Shown: piece after piece, positions 19,411 to 26,798 of the stretch
Layout: each line of letters opens with the position of its first letter
How positions within the stretch are numbered: position 1 is the first letter of the stretch
Assembly (NCBI RefSeq): GCF_000380565.1
Contig: NZ_AQYJ01000025.1
Location: 372,001 to 436,000 of the forward strand
Direction of reading: 5' to 3'
DNA: 64,000 nt
Source of the DNA: Microbulbifer variabilis ATCC 700307
GTDB lineage: Bacteria > Pseudomonadota > Gammaproteobacteria > Pseudomonadales > Cellvibrionaceae
Made by a program: the position numbers and the translations under genes
The notes under the pieces: model-generated
Databases searched by the model: none
What the model was told of the DNA's origin: nothing
Seen by the model: the letters and a program-made list of their open reading frames with translations, nothing else

Positions 19411-20517
19411 TCAACTGTCTAACGCGGCCTCACGGGCTAATGAAGGAATATCGGCAATATGAATAGTCGAAGTCGGAAACGCACAGGAGGCACCGTGTTT
19501 TTCGACAATTTTTAGGATAGTTAACAGAACGTCCTGTTTGATTTCGTGATATCTCACCCAATCTGTTGTTCTGGTAAAGGTATATATAAAGAAATCCAAC
19601 GACGATGCAGCAAAACTATTGAAATTGACTATAAGGGTTCGATTAGAGTCAATTTCAGGATGCTGCTGTAACATTTCTTTAACATCCGCCACTATTGAAG
19701 CCATTGAATGGGCATCTTCATAACGGATGCCGATGGTCTCAAAGATCCTGCGATTGAGCATTCGCGAGGGGTTCTCCACAGAAATCTGAGTGAAGATGCT
19801 ATTGGGAACATACACAGGGCGCATATCAAAGGTGCGGATGCGTGTCAGGCGCCAGCCAATATCCTCAACGGTACCCTCAATTTCCTTATCCGGAGAGCGT
19901 ATCCAGTCGCCCACGGCAAATGGACGATCCAAGTAAATCATCAGCCCGCCAAAGAAGTTGGCCAACAGGTCCTTGGCTGCAAAACCCACTGCCAACCCAC
20001 CAATGCCGCCAAACGCTAACACGCCACTGACGCTATAGCCAAGAAACTGCATGATGACTATGCCGGCAGTGATAGCGATGGAGGCCCGCACCAACTTTCC
20101 GATTGCCCGCACTGTAGTGGCATCCATCGGCTTGCCAATATAGCGAGGGTTACACAGGTTGTGCTCAGCACTATGGGAAAATCGCCAGGCAAACCAGGAT
20201 AGAACCAGGATAAGCCCTATCTCCCGTATTGGTTCAGCCAGAGAGAAAATCTCAGCCCCGGTAGCCTGTCCTGCCCGCTGCGCGGCAACAGTCAATCCCA
20301 CAAGCCAAACAAGCACTGGTCCAGGTGGTGACATGGCCCCAACAAGAGCATCATCCCACGGATTAACCGTCTTCTCGGCTCTTGCCGCTAATCGCTGTAC
20401 AAAGCGCCCAAAGGCCCAGGCTCCCAAAGCTGAAGCCAGCACAATAAGGAAAACCCATACTATCCAAACCCGGTTCTCACCGAGCCAAGACATTAGAATG
20501 CTATCTACGGATTCCAC
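19411..20517 (-). CDS. MscS-family mechanosensitive channel
   Basis: A 368-residue inner-membrane channel of the small-conductance mechanosensitive family, which opens under membrane tension to release solutes. Hydrophobic helices lie at about 13-35, 62-80, 98-115 and 140-165. The pore-lining helix and following beta domain are recognisable: VLAFGGIGGLAVGFAAKDLLANFFGGLMIYLDRPFAVGDWI, with the Gly/Ala-rich face and the F-x-V-G-D-W-I motif. The start is GTG with GGAGGGGG directly upstream, a very strong site. It lies 88 bases downstream of nagZ on the same strand, so it may be the last gene of a psrA-nagZ-mscS transcript. It is one of several MscS paralogues usual in marine bacteria. Confidence 0.9.
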   Translation of the reverse strand: MESVDSILMSWLGENRVWIVWVFLIVLASALGAWAFGRFVQRLAARAEKTVNPWDDALVGAMSPPGPVLVWLVGLTVAAQRAGQATGAEIFSLAEPIREIGLILVLSWFAWRFSHSAEHNLCNPRYIGKPMDATTVRAIGKLVRASIAITAGIVIMQFLGYSVSGVLAFGGIGGLAVGFAAKDLLANFFGGLMIYLDRPFAVGDWIRSPDKEIEGTVEDIGWRLTRIRTFDMRPVYVPNSIFTQISVENPSRMLNRRIFETIGIRYEDAHSMASIVADVKEMLQQHPEIDSNRTLIVNFNSFAASSLDFFIYTFTRTTDWVRYHEIKQDVLLTILKIVEKHGASCAFPTSTIHIADIPSLAREAALDS

Positions 20518-20605
20518 GAATACCCCCTCCGCTCATCTAAATCTGAGCTCGACAATCTTTCTGATACTCCCAGATAATTTGGGCGGGCATCAAAATTTCG
20601 AGCCC

Positions 20606-21622
20606 TTAATGCATTATCGACGCCAACCAGCCACGGGTTCTATGCCAACGCGCACTCTTTTCAAGTTCCGACCAGGATGTTATCAAGGGCCTGCCACGCA
20701 TAGCTTTCAAGCGCTCGCTGGATTCTCCCTGGGGTATGTAGTCCTGCAGGGCGGCCAACGCCTCCAAGGCGCCGTCTCGGTTGTTACAAATAACCCCCAT
20801 ATCACATCCCGCCTCCAGCGCTGCACGAACTCTCCCTCCATAACCGCCTGCAGCACCAGCCCCCTCCATCGACAGGTCGTCACTAAAGATAACACCGCCA
20901 AAACCCAATCGCCCTCGCAAGATGTCTTGTAGCCAGTAACGGGAAAATCCGACCGGCTGACTGTCAATATTCACGAAACGAATATGTGCTGGCATTATTG
21001 CATCCAATTGAGAGGAGGCGATGCAGTCCACAAAAGGTAAGGCATCGGACTCCATTACCTGCTCCAGTGAACGCTTGTCTTCAGGAAGCTCTACATGGCT
21101 ATCTTCTAGTACATGGCCATGACCAGGGAAATGCTTACCCGTTGTCGCCATGCCTGCTTCGTGCATTCCTCGCATAAATGGACGTGCGAATAGCTCCAAA
21201 CGCTTGGGATCTGCACAAAAGCTGCGGTCGCCGATCACTCGGCTGTGTTGATCATCAGCATCCAATACCGGGGCGAAGCTGAAGTCCACCCCTACCGCCA
21301 GCAATTCAGTGGCCAATAGCCAACCCACGTCCTGCAACTGCTCCTCGCTGGCCTTCGCTGCCAATACTTGCATAGATGGCAAACGGGTAAACTCGCAACG
21401 AAAGCGTTGAACCCTGCCCCCCTCCTGATCAACAGCCACTAAAATCTCAGGGCGTACAGCTCTAATATCCGCTATCAAGCCTTGCAGCTGCGCGCGATCC
21501 CGGTAATTACGTGCGAAGAAAATCAACCCGCCAACAAGGGGATGACGCAGAAGCTCGCAGTCCGCATCGGTAAGCTCTAATCCCTCAATATCAACCATGA
21601 CCGGTCCCAAGGGTGCAGACAT
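20606..21622 (-). CDS. nagZ: Beta-N-acetylhexosaminidase NagZ
   Basis: A 338-residue cytoplasmic glycoside hydrolase family 3 enzyme that removes GlcNAc from anhydro-muropeptides during peptidoglycan recycling. It begins LGPVMVDIEGLELTDADCELL and has LIFFARNYRDR, the substrate-binding AVDQEGGRVQRF, the catalytic loop GKHFPGHGHVLEDSH (His acting as general acid) and the nucleophile Asp in FSDDLSMEGA near residue 247. Length matches the family. GAGG eight bases before the ATG. The gene follows psrA with a 41-base gap, the same order as in Pseudomonas. In many gammaproteobacteria NagZ products induce AmpC beta-lactamase, but no ampC/ampR is seen here. Confidence 0.96.
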   Translation of the reverse strand: MSAPLGPVMVDIEGLELTDADCELLRHPLVGGLIFFARNYRDRAQLQGLIADIRAVRPEILVAVDQEGGRVQRFRCEFTRLPSMQVLAAKASEEQLQDVGWLLATELLAVGVDFSFAPVLDADDQHSRVIGDRSFCADPKRLELFARPFMRGMHEAGMATTGKHFPGHGHVLEDSHVELPEDKRSLEQVMESDALPFVDCIASSQLDAIMPAHIRFVNIDSQPVGFSRYWLQDILRGRLGFGGVIFSDDLSMEGAGAAGGYGGRVRAALEAGCDMGVICNNRDGALEALAALQDYIPQGESSERLKAMRGRPLITSWSELEKSARWHRTRGWLASIMH

Positions 21623-21663
21623 ATTCTATTCCTCTGTTATCAGCCAATAAGAGCCACTTAAAA

Positions 21664-22296
21664 CTAGATAGCCTCCACCTTCAACATTGCAGAGGCCGCC
21701 GGAACCAACCGCTCAAGGGTCTCCGGCAGGCTGCTCTGTGCACCAAAATCCTCTCTCAGGATAGCTTCTATGGCATCGTAACTCGACAGGGTGAAGATCG
21801 TAGCCCCCAGCATAAAGTACAGGCGCCAATAAAAGGTTACAGGGTCCACACCCGGTAAGGCCTCAGCCAACAAGCCTGCAAAACGGCGATAACTATCCCC
21901 GTATCGAGACACTATAAAGCGACGTAAGTGCCCCTGGAACTGCGTATAGGCCAGCCCCAATAGGCGCATAAAACGCTGTGGATCGAGCCCTCTGTCACTC
22001 AAACCACCGAGGCCCACTCGATAGAGGCTCTCTAATAATCCCTCCACGTGCAGCTCTTGGCCGGTGGCGATACGACGATCTAACTCGGCCTCAAGGTCTT
22101 CGGTAAAGGGGGTCAAGAATCGCTCAAAAACCGCCTGGATCAACTCTTTCTTTGAACCAAAGTGATAGTTAACCGCAGCCAGGTTAACCCCTGCAGTACT
22201 CGTAATTGTGCGCAGGGAAGTCTCAGTAAAACCACGTTCTGCAAACAGGGCCTCGGCTGCATCCAGAATGCGGCTGACAGTATCCGTCTGGCTCAT
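21664..22296 (-). CDS. psrA: TetR-family regulator PsrA-like
   Basis: A 210-residue TetR-type repressor. The N-terminal helix-turn-helix reads ILDAAEALFAERGFTETSLRTITSTAGVNLAAVNYHFGSKKELI, nearly the same as Pseudomonas PsrA, which senses long-chain acyl-CoA or fatty acids and controls beta-oxidation genes and itself. The C-terminal effector domain keeps the FMRLLGLAYTQFQGHLRRF segment. The neighbours nagZ and lexA are those of Pseudomonas psrA. I take the ATG at 22294-22296; the frame continues three codons to a TTG. A candidate operator sits 20 bases upstream, suggesting autoregulation. Whether it senses fatty acids here is inferred. Confidence 0.85.
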   Translation of the reverse strand: MSQTDTVSRILDAAEALFAERGFTETSLRTITSTAGVNLAAVNYHFGSKKELIQAVFERFLTPFTEDLEAELDRRIATGQELHVEGLLESLYRVGLGGLSDRGLDPQRFMRLLGLAYTQFQGHLRRFIVSRYGDSYRRFAGLLAEALPGVDPVTFYWRLYFMLGATIFTLSSYDAIEAILREDFGAQSSLPETLERLVPAASAMLKVEAI

Positions 22297-22316
22297 ATCT
22301 CTCAAACCATCATTTA

Positions 22317-22328
22317 AAACAGTTGTTT
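22317..22328. promoter_or_regulatory. Candidate PsrA operator
   Basis: AAAC-AGTT-GTTT is an inverted repeat matching the PsrA core (AAAC-N4-GTTT) and is flanked by AT-rich bases. It lies about 20 bases upstream of the psrA start. Next to it is a perfect 12-base palindrome, CTCTGGCCAGAG (22331-22342). Together they fit autorepression. Confidence 0.5.
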
Positions 22329-22573
22329 AACTCTGGCCAGAGTAGCACATTCCATTGCTCAGCCAACGGCACTCATCTCCTTCATCAGCTGGAAGCGGTT
22401 ACAGTGCTTCACCCTAAGTCACATTACCCAGGTATATAGAGGACGGCTCGGAAAAATATCGGAGGGCTTCTCGATTCATCCTATAGAGCAAAAAAGCCAG
22501 ATCTGAGATTTTGATTTGCTGGAAGCACAAATACGGAGGTGCCTTCGCCTGTGACACTAGGCCCCAAATATAT

Positions 22574-24136
22574 TCACTTTTCCTTGCCTTGAACCAACTG
22601 GGCTTCGGCAAGCCTCTTTAAGGCCACCCTGTCAATTTTTCCCGTTGGATTAATTGGCATATCCGCCAGAATTTCGACTACCTCCGGAGCCTTGTATCCA
22701 ATACGTTTTTTTGCAAAACGAATAACTTCACTGACACTTGGCATAGGTACATTTTTTTTCAAGGTGATAAAAGCCCAAACGCTCTCCCCGTGCGTGTCAT
22801 CACGAATACCGATTACGCCTGCTAGATTTACAGACGGGTGCTCCATGAGAGCTTCCTCTACTTCCTGAGGCGATATATTTGAGCCATCGTGGACAATAAT
22901 TTGCTTCTTTCGACCGCGAAACCAAAAACAACCATCAGAGTCGACACGCATAACATCGCCCGTATCAAACCAACCATCAGATAACGCCTCCCTATTTGCC
23001 TGGGGGTTTTTCCAGTAGCCAGTCATAACTGGCGACCCACGGAGCCAGAGATTGCCATCAACATTAGGTGCCACTTCTTGGCCTTTCTCATCGCGCAGGC
23101 TAGCAACGTAGCCTGGAGCAACAGTACCTACAGATCCAGATTTATCTGGTGAGAGCGATTGATTGAAAAGACAGTCGGGAGCTTCTGTCAGTCCATATCC
23201 TTCCTGGATCATTTGGCCGGTTTTGTTGGTAAATTCTTTAGCAATATTTACTGGAAATTTATCTCCGCCGGTGAAGCACACTCGAAGAGATTCAAAATCT
23301 TCACGCCTGGCTCCCGGATTGCGTTCCATTGCAATAAATACTGCCGGAACCATAACCAAAATAGTTGGCCGGCTACTCCGCAATATCGACAGAATTTCCT
23401 CACCATCAAAACTTTGTGGAATAACTGTCTTCGCACCCACGGAGAGAGCTGCCAGGGCCGTTGAAAGCGACCCGACATGTGCGATTGAACCTCCAGGCAG
23501 AACGATATCGTCCCGAGTTAACTTCAGGGCAGCAACGAAACCAGCTACGATAGAACCAAAGGATAGCAAGCTGTGCACAACGGCTTTTGGCTTGCCAGTA
23601 CTTCCAGATGTAAAAAATAAAAATGCAGGATCACTGATACTGGATACAGGAATTTCAGCAGGCTGCCCACCGGCATTGATTAGACCTTCATAACTTCTTG
23701 TATCTTCGAACACACCACCAAAGTAAAGAAACCCTCTTTTTAATTTACCAATAAATTTACTATCCTGAATATCCTCACTCCGCTCTGCACCTATAATTAG
23801 CGCAACTGCGCCACTCTTTTCAAGAGCGTAGTCAATCTCCAGAGTTGTGTACCTGTAGTTTAGCGGGACAACCACCAGCCCCACTTTCAAGCATGCGAGA
23901 TAAAAAACGAGTATTTCACCCCGGTTAGGCATCAGGGTTGCGACCCGATCACTTTTGTGTAATCCCATTGTGATCAACCCCTTGGCCAGAGCATCAATAT
24001 CCCTCTGCAACCCCCTCCAAGTCCATTCTCGACTTCCTGAAACTAATGCCTTTGTATCCGGCCTGCTATTCAGGGGCAGAGATAGCAGATCCCCCAAGTT
24101 CACAGGCCTCGACAATCGGGGGCCGAAAATTGGCAT
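22574..24136 (-). CDS. AMP-forming acyl-CoA synthetase/ligase
   Basis: A 520-residue ANL-superfamily enzyme that activates a carboxylic acid with ATP and then forms a CoA thioester. Motifs in order: the phosphate-binding loop LFFTSGSTGKPKAVVHS (about residue 180), YGLTEAPDCLF (about 315), the ATP-binding Asp in WFDTGDVMRVDSDG, the hinge FRGRKKQIIVHDGSNISPQEVEEAL and the catalytic Lys in P-T-G-K-I-D-R near the end. All are intact, so it should be active. GGGAG eight bases before the ATG. The substrate is unknown; a long-chain or aromatic acid is possible. Codon use looks more AT-rich than the neighbours and I do not recall it in the Pseudomonas order, so it is probably an insertion between psrA and lexA. 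Confidence 0.88.
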   Translation of the reverse strand: MPIFGPRLSRPVNLGDLLSLPLNSRPDTKALVSGSREWTWRGLQRDIDALAKGLITMGLHKSDRVATLMPNRGEILVFYLACLKVGLVVVPLNYRYTTLEIDYALEKSGAVALIIGAERSEDIQDSKFIGKLKRGFLYFGGVFEDTRSYEGLINAGGQPAEIPVSSISDPAFLFFTSGSTGKPKAVVHSLLSFGSIVAGFVAALKLTRDDIVLPGGSIAHVGSLSTALAALSVGAKTVIPQSFDGEEILSILRSSRPTILVMVPAVFIAMERNPGARREDFESLRVCFTGGDKFPVNIAKEFTNKTGQMIQEGYGLTEAPDCLFNQSLSPDKSGSVGTVAPGYVASLRDEKGQEVAPNVDGNLWLRGSPVMTGYWKNPQANREALSDGWFDTGDVMRVDSDGCFWFRGRKKQIIVHDGSNISPQEVEEALMEHPSVNLAGVIGIRDDTHGESVWAFITLKKNVPMPSVSEVIRFAKKRIGYKAPEVVEILADMPINPTGKIDRVALKRLAEAQLVQGKEK

Positions 24137-24460
24137 AATTCAATCTCCCAAAAAATAACCTTAAATAATCTAAGAAGCTGGAAGGAACTGAATAAAGAAT
24201 AGACTCTATGGAAGTTCCAACGCTTTAAGAACTAACTTTGCACAATGAAAGAATTTGAATTATTGCAACTTCAACGAAAAGGCTACCGGGACCTTGCTTA
24301 AAGCAGCTACCATTTTTAGCAATAAAAACGCAAAGAGGGTTTATCTCTTATCAAGAAAATTTGAATTGAGCTGACTAGACTACAAAACCCATTAGATCAC
24401 TGGCCAACTCATTGTGGAGCTTTCAGTATCAGATGTTGGCATTTATAGAGTCGCGTTTGA
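24137..24460. other. AT-rich spacer, nothing recognised
   Basis: 324 bases between the acyl-CoA ligase and the LOG-family gene. No open frame, RNA gene or hairpin that I would call. It holds the ligase promoter and the LOG terminator, if they exist. Confidence 0.5.
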
Positions 24461-25099
24461 TCAGTCCCTGGTCCGCATATATTTCATAATCAGGTCCGCT
24501 GTCTCTTCGACGGTATCCACGATATGAAATAAATCCAGGTCACTGGCATCAATACAATTTCGTTCAAGTACTGTATCTACCAACCAGTTGTAGAGTCCTG
24601 CCCAATAGCGCTTACCCACAAGCACGATGGGGAAGCGACGGACCTTTTGTGTCTGCACCAATGTCAGCGCTTCAAACAGTTCATCCAGCGTTCCGTAGCC
24701 ACCAGGCAAGCCCACAAAGCCTACTGCATGCTTAACAAACATAAATTTACGAACAAAGAAATAACGAAAATTTAAACTGATATCCTGGTATGGATTCGCC
24801 GCCTGCTCGAAGGGCAGCTCTATGTTTAACCCAATGGAGGTGCCTGGCTGATCGAAGGCTCCTCTATTACAGGCTTCCATAAGGCCGGGCCCTCCACCTG
24901 TAATCACGGGCACCCCCTCCGCAGCCAACAGCTCTCCCAGCTTTACCCCCTGTTGATATTCAGGGCTATCCTCGGTAAACCTCGCCCCTCCAAAAACTGT
25001 TACTGCTCCACTGAGCGCTACCAGGCGCTCTATTCCATCAACCAACTCGGACTGAATCCGCAGAACCCGCCATGCCTCTGGCATTTTCACATCTAACAT
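24461..25099 (-). CDS. LOG-family nucleotide 5'-monophosphate nucleosidase
   Basis: A 212-residue Rossmann-fold protein of the LOG (lysine decarboxylase-like, TIGR00730) group. The two diagnostic motifs are present: VITGGGPGLMEACNRGAF (about residues 65-82) and the phosphoribohydrolase motif VGLPGGYGTLDELFEALT (about 128-145), the PGG-x-GT-x-x-E pattern. Characterised relatives cleave nucleoside monophosphates (cytokinin ribotides in plants, AMP or related compounds in bacteria) into base and ribose-5-phosphate. Older annotations as lysine decarboxylase are not supported. GAGGG lies upstream of the ATG. It is divergent from lexA, with the two SOS boxes in the shared intergenic region. Confidence 0.9.
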   Translation of the reverse strand: MLDVKMPEAWRVLRIQSELVDGIERLVALSGAVTVFGGARFTEDSPEYQQGVKLGELLAAEGVPVITGGGPGLMEACNRGAFDQPGTSIGLNIELPFEQAANPYQDISLNFRYFFVRKFMFVKHAVGFVGLPGGYGTLDELFEALTLVQTQKVRRFPIVLVGKRYWAGLYNWLVDTVLERNCIDASDLDLFHIVDTVEETADLIMKYMRTRD

Positions 25100-25194
25100 T
25101 ATTTTTTTCCCTCGTTGTCAGATCTTTCAACGATTACTCTCATTACTTGTTTTCATAAACAATGTAGCAGCTTATGAAGAGGCGGGTGTTAGGA

Positions 25195-25222
25195 TTGCGT
25201 GAAGCTTAATTCTGTATATAAT
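25195..25222 (+). promoter_or_regulatory. lexA promoter
   Basis: TTGCGT (25195-25200), a 16-base spacer, then a perfect TATAAT (25217-25222). The -10 box lies inside the first SOS box, so LexA binding would block RNA polymerase directly. Confidence 0.7.
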
Positions 25223-25227
25223 CCCAG
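25212..25227. promoter_or_regulatory. SOS box 1 (LexA operator)
   Basis: CTGTATATAATCCCAG fits the CTG-N10-CAG LexA consensus. Only the left half has the ideal TATA run, so it is probably the weaker of the two sites. Confidence 0.8.
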
Positions 25228-25230
25228 CAA

Positions 25231-25246
25231 CTGTATATAAATACAG
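25231..25246. promoter_or_regulatory. SOS box 2 (LexA operator)
   Basis: CTGTATATAAATACAG is almost identical to the ideal E. coli LexA box. It starts three bases after box 1 and 33 bases before the lexA ATG. Paired boxes are typical of lexA autoregulation. Confidence 0.92.
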
Positions 25247-25263
25247 AAAAGCTAGGTAAATCT

Positions 25264-25869
25264 ATGACCAATCTCACCGCACGCCAGGCTCAGGTATTAG
25301 AGCTCATCAAAGCCTATCTCGATGATACTGGCTACCCTCCCACTCGAGCGGAAATCGCTCAGGAACTGGGGTTCCGCTCACCAAATGCAGCAGAAGAGCA
25401 CCTGAAAGCACTGGCGCGAAAAGGGGCCATTGAGATGGTTGCCGGCGCCTCACGTGGAATTCGTATCCCCGATCACCAGTCGGGGCTTCCCATTATCGGG
25501 CGTGTAGCCGCAGGCAACCCAATTCTTGCTACAGAGCATATTGAGGATTACTGCGATCTTCCTGCCAGCTTCTTTCACCCCCCTGCAGACTTCCTATTGC
25601 GGGTTCATGGAATGAGTATGCGCGATGCGGGGATTCTGGATGGGGATTTGCTTGCAGTACAGAAAACTGAGCAAGTCAGGAATGGACAGATTGTCGTAGC
25701 GAGAATTGACGAGGAAGTAACTGTTAAGCGTTTCCGCCGCAAAGGTAATCAAGCGACTGTTCAACTGCTGCCAGAGAATGAAGACTTTGAAACTATCCAG
25801 GTGGATATGCGGGATAAGAACTTTGTGATCGAAGGCTTGGCAGTAGGCGTCATTCGTCAAACACCATAA
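25264..25869 (+). CDS. lexA: SOS repressor LexA
   Basis: A 201-residue repressor with an N-terminal winged helix ([20 protein letters not shown], then [26 protein letters not shown]) and a C-terminal S24 autoprotease. The cleavage bond is Ala83-Gly84 in G-R-V-A-A-G-N-P; the catalytic Ser118 is in [10 protein letters not shown] and Lys155 is in E-V-T-V-K-R-F. All are intact. RecA filament on single-stranded DNA triggers self-cleavage and derepression. Two SOS boxes overlap the promoter. Unlike Pseudomonas, no sulA-like gene follows; a strong hairpin comes 28 bases after the stop codon. Confidence 0.98.
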   Translation: MTNLTARQAQVLELIKAYLDDTGYPPTRAEIAQELGFRSPNAAEEHLKALARKGAIEMVAGASRGIRIPDHQSGLPIIGRVAAGNPILATEHIEDYCDLPASFFHPPADFLLRVHGMSMRDAGILDGDLLAVQKTEQVRNGQIVVARIDEEVTVKRFRRKGNQATVQLLPENEDFETIQVDMRDKNFVIEGLAVGVIRQTP

Positions 25870-25896
25870 CCTGTATTAATCTCAAAGCTAAAACAA

Positions 25897-25921
25897 CAAC
25901 AGCGGCCAATGGCCGCTGTTG
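25897..25921. terminator. Bidirectional terminator between lexA and the 85-residue gene
   Basis: Perfect 11-pair stem CAACAGCGGCC/GGCCGCTGTTG with loop AAT. On the minus strand it is followed by TTGTTTTAG, a good U tract for the convergent gene; the plus side has ATCATATCTCTATT, a weaker tract for lexA. Confidence 0.8.
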
Positions 25922-25946
25922 AATCATATCTCTATTAACCATTCAA

Positions 25947-26204
25947 TCAATGGATAGTATGGTTAACCGGCATCGACTCATCTTCTTCTTCAAAGTAACC
26001 AGGCTCCAGATCATCCAAATTCTGTACAGTTTCTATACCTGCTTCCAGCATTGCACGCGCAACAGCCACTTTGTGTTTTCTCAGGAATTGTAGACTCTCA
26101 GCTGAGAAATGAATACTCACCAGAGGGTCCTCCTTGTGACCAGCACGACGCAATGCCACATCGCCATTGGCCAGCTCAATAATTTCGAAAGTTTCGGAGG
26201 ACAT
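25947..26204 (-). CDS. Small conserved hypothetical protein (lexA-topA interval)
   Basis: An 85-residue acidic protein with no signal or membrane segment: F-E-I-I-E-L-A-N-G-D-V-A-L-R-R, a central S-I-H-F-S-A-E-S-L-Q-F-L then a helix, and a Glu/Asp-rich tail ending EPGYFEEEDESMPVNHTIH. I recall a similar small protein between lexA and topA in Pseudomonas but know no function. The ATG at 26202-26204 is preceded by AAGGA at seven bases. The frame starts five codons earlier with a GTG, but that codon lies within the ribosome-binding region, so it is not used. It converges on lexA. Confidence 0.7.
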   Translation of the reverse strand: MSSETFEIIELANGDVALRRAGHKEDPLVSIHFSAESLQFLRKHKVAVARAMLEAGIETVQNLDDLEPGYFEEEDESMPVNHTIH

Positions 26205-26309
26205 TCGCTTTTCCTTCACTGCACATCAGTTTGCGCACAGTGTACCACAGGCAAATTAGAAGTATCAGGGGCCTAAAAGCTGAGAAACATGGTACGAAAG
26301 TACCTGCAA

Positions 26310-26798
26310 CTAACACTCTTCCAGATTGGCCCGCTGCCTACGAATCAACTCAACCATAGATTTATGCCATTGCGTGAGCCCTTGAACGGTAATTGTTACC
26401 GGTTCCCGACCAACATTATGTATCGGTATCAAATTGGGCGCTTCGCGCTTAACCTCAGTATTTGACGGCAAAGACAATAGCAAAGTCCAGGCTTGCAGCA
26501 GCTGATTTAGCCAACTATCGGGCTGCTCATTCAATTGCTGTAACTCTTTCACCTCATTACTGGCCCTGCCCTGAGTCTCAAGGCTGTCAGCTATCATCTG
26601 AAGGGACTCCGGCTCAAAACCCAGCTGCAGCTGATGCGAAAGCTCAACAAGAAAAGCTCTGTATGCTTTCCAGAGCTGCAACACAACCGCCTCCTCAAGT
26701 GCGGCACTTTGCAGCGGTGACACATCACTGGTCAGCTGCAGTAACAGCTGGGCTTTGCGCAGAGCCGAGGCAACCTGCCCTGTAAAAGGATTACTCAT
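26310..26798 (-). CDS. DUF6586-family conserved protein
   Basis: A 162-residue protein, mostly helical and hydrophilic, with no signal peptide. The N-terminal part SNPFTGQVASALRKAQLLLQL and the stretch EEAVVLQLWKAYRAFLVEL are the family's conserved regions. The protein ends with WHKSMVELIRRQRANLEEC. The stop of topA is directly adjacent (topA ends at 26799 and this gene starts at 26798), so they are co-transcribed. The same neighbour occurs in Pseudomonas. Function is unknown; the constant link to topA and lexA hints at DNA metabolism, but that is inference. Confidence 0.75.
   Translation of the reverse strand: MSNPFTGQVASALRKAQLLLQLTSDVSPLQSAALEEAVVLQLWKAYRAFLVELSHQLQLGFEPESLQMIADSLETQGRASNEVKELQQLNEQPDSWLNQLLQAWTLLLSLPSNTEVKREAPNLIPIHNVGREPVTITVQGLTQWHKSMVELIRRQRANLEEC

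Noticed and set aside
22414..22611. A minus-strand frame of 65 codons after the acyl-CoA ligase
   Set aside because: It overlaps the end of the ligase in another frame and has no coding signs.
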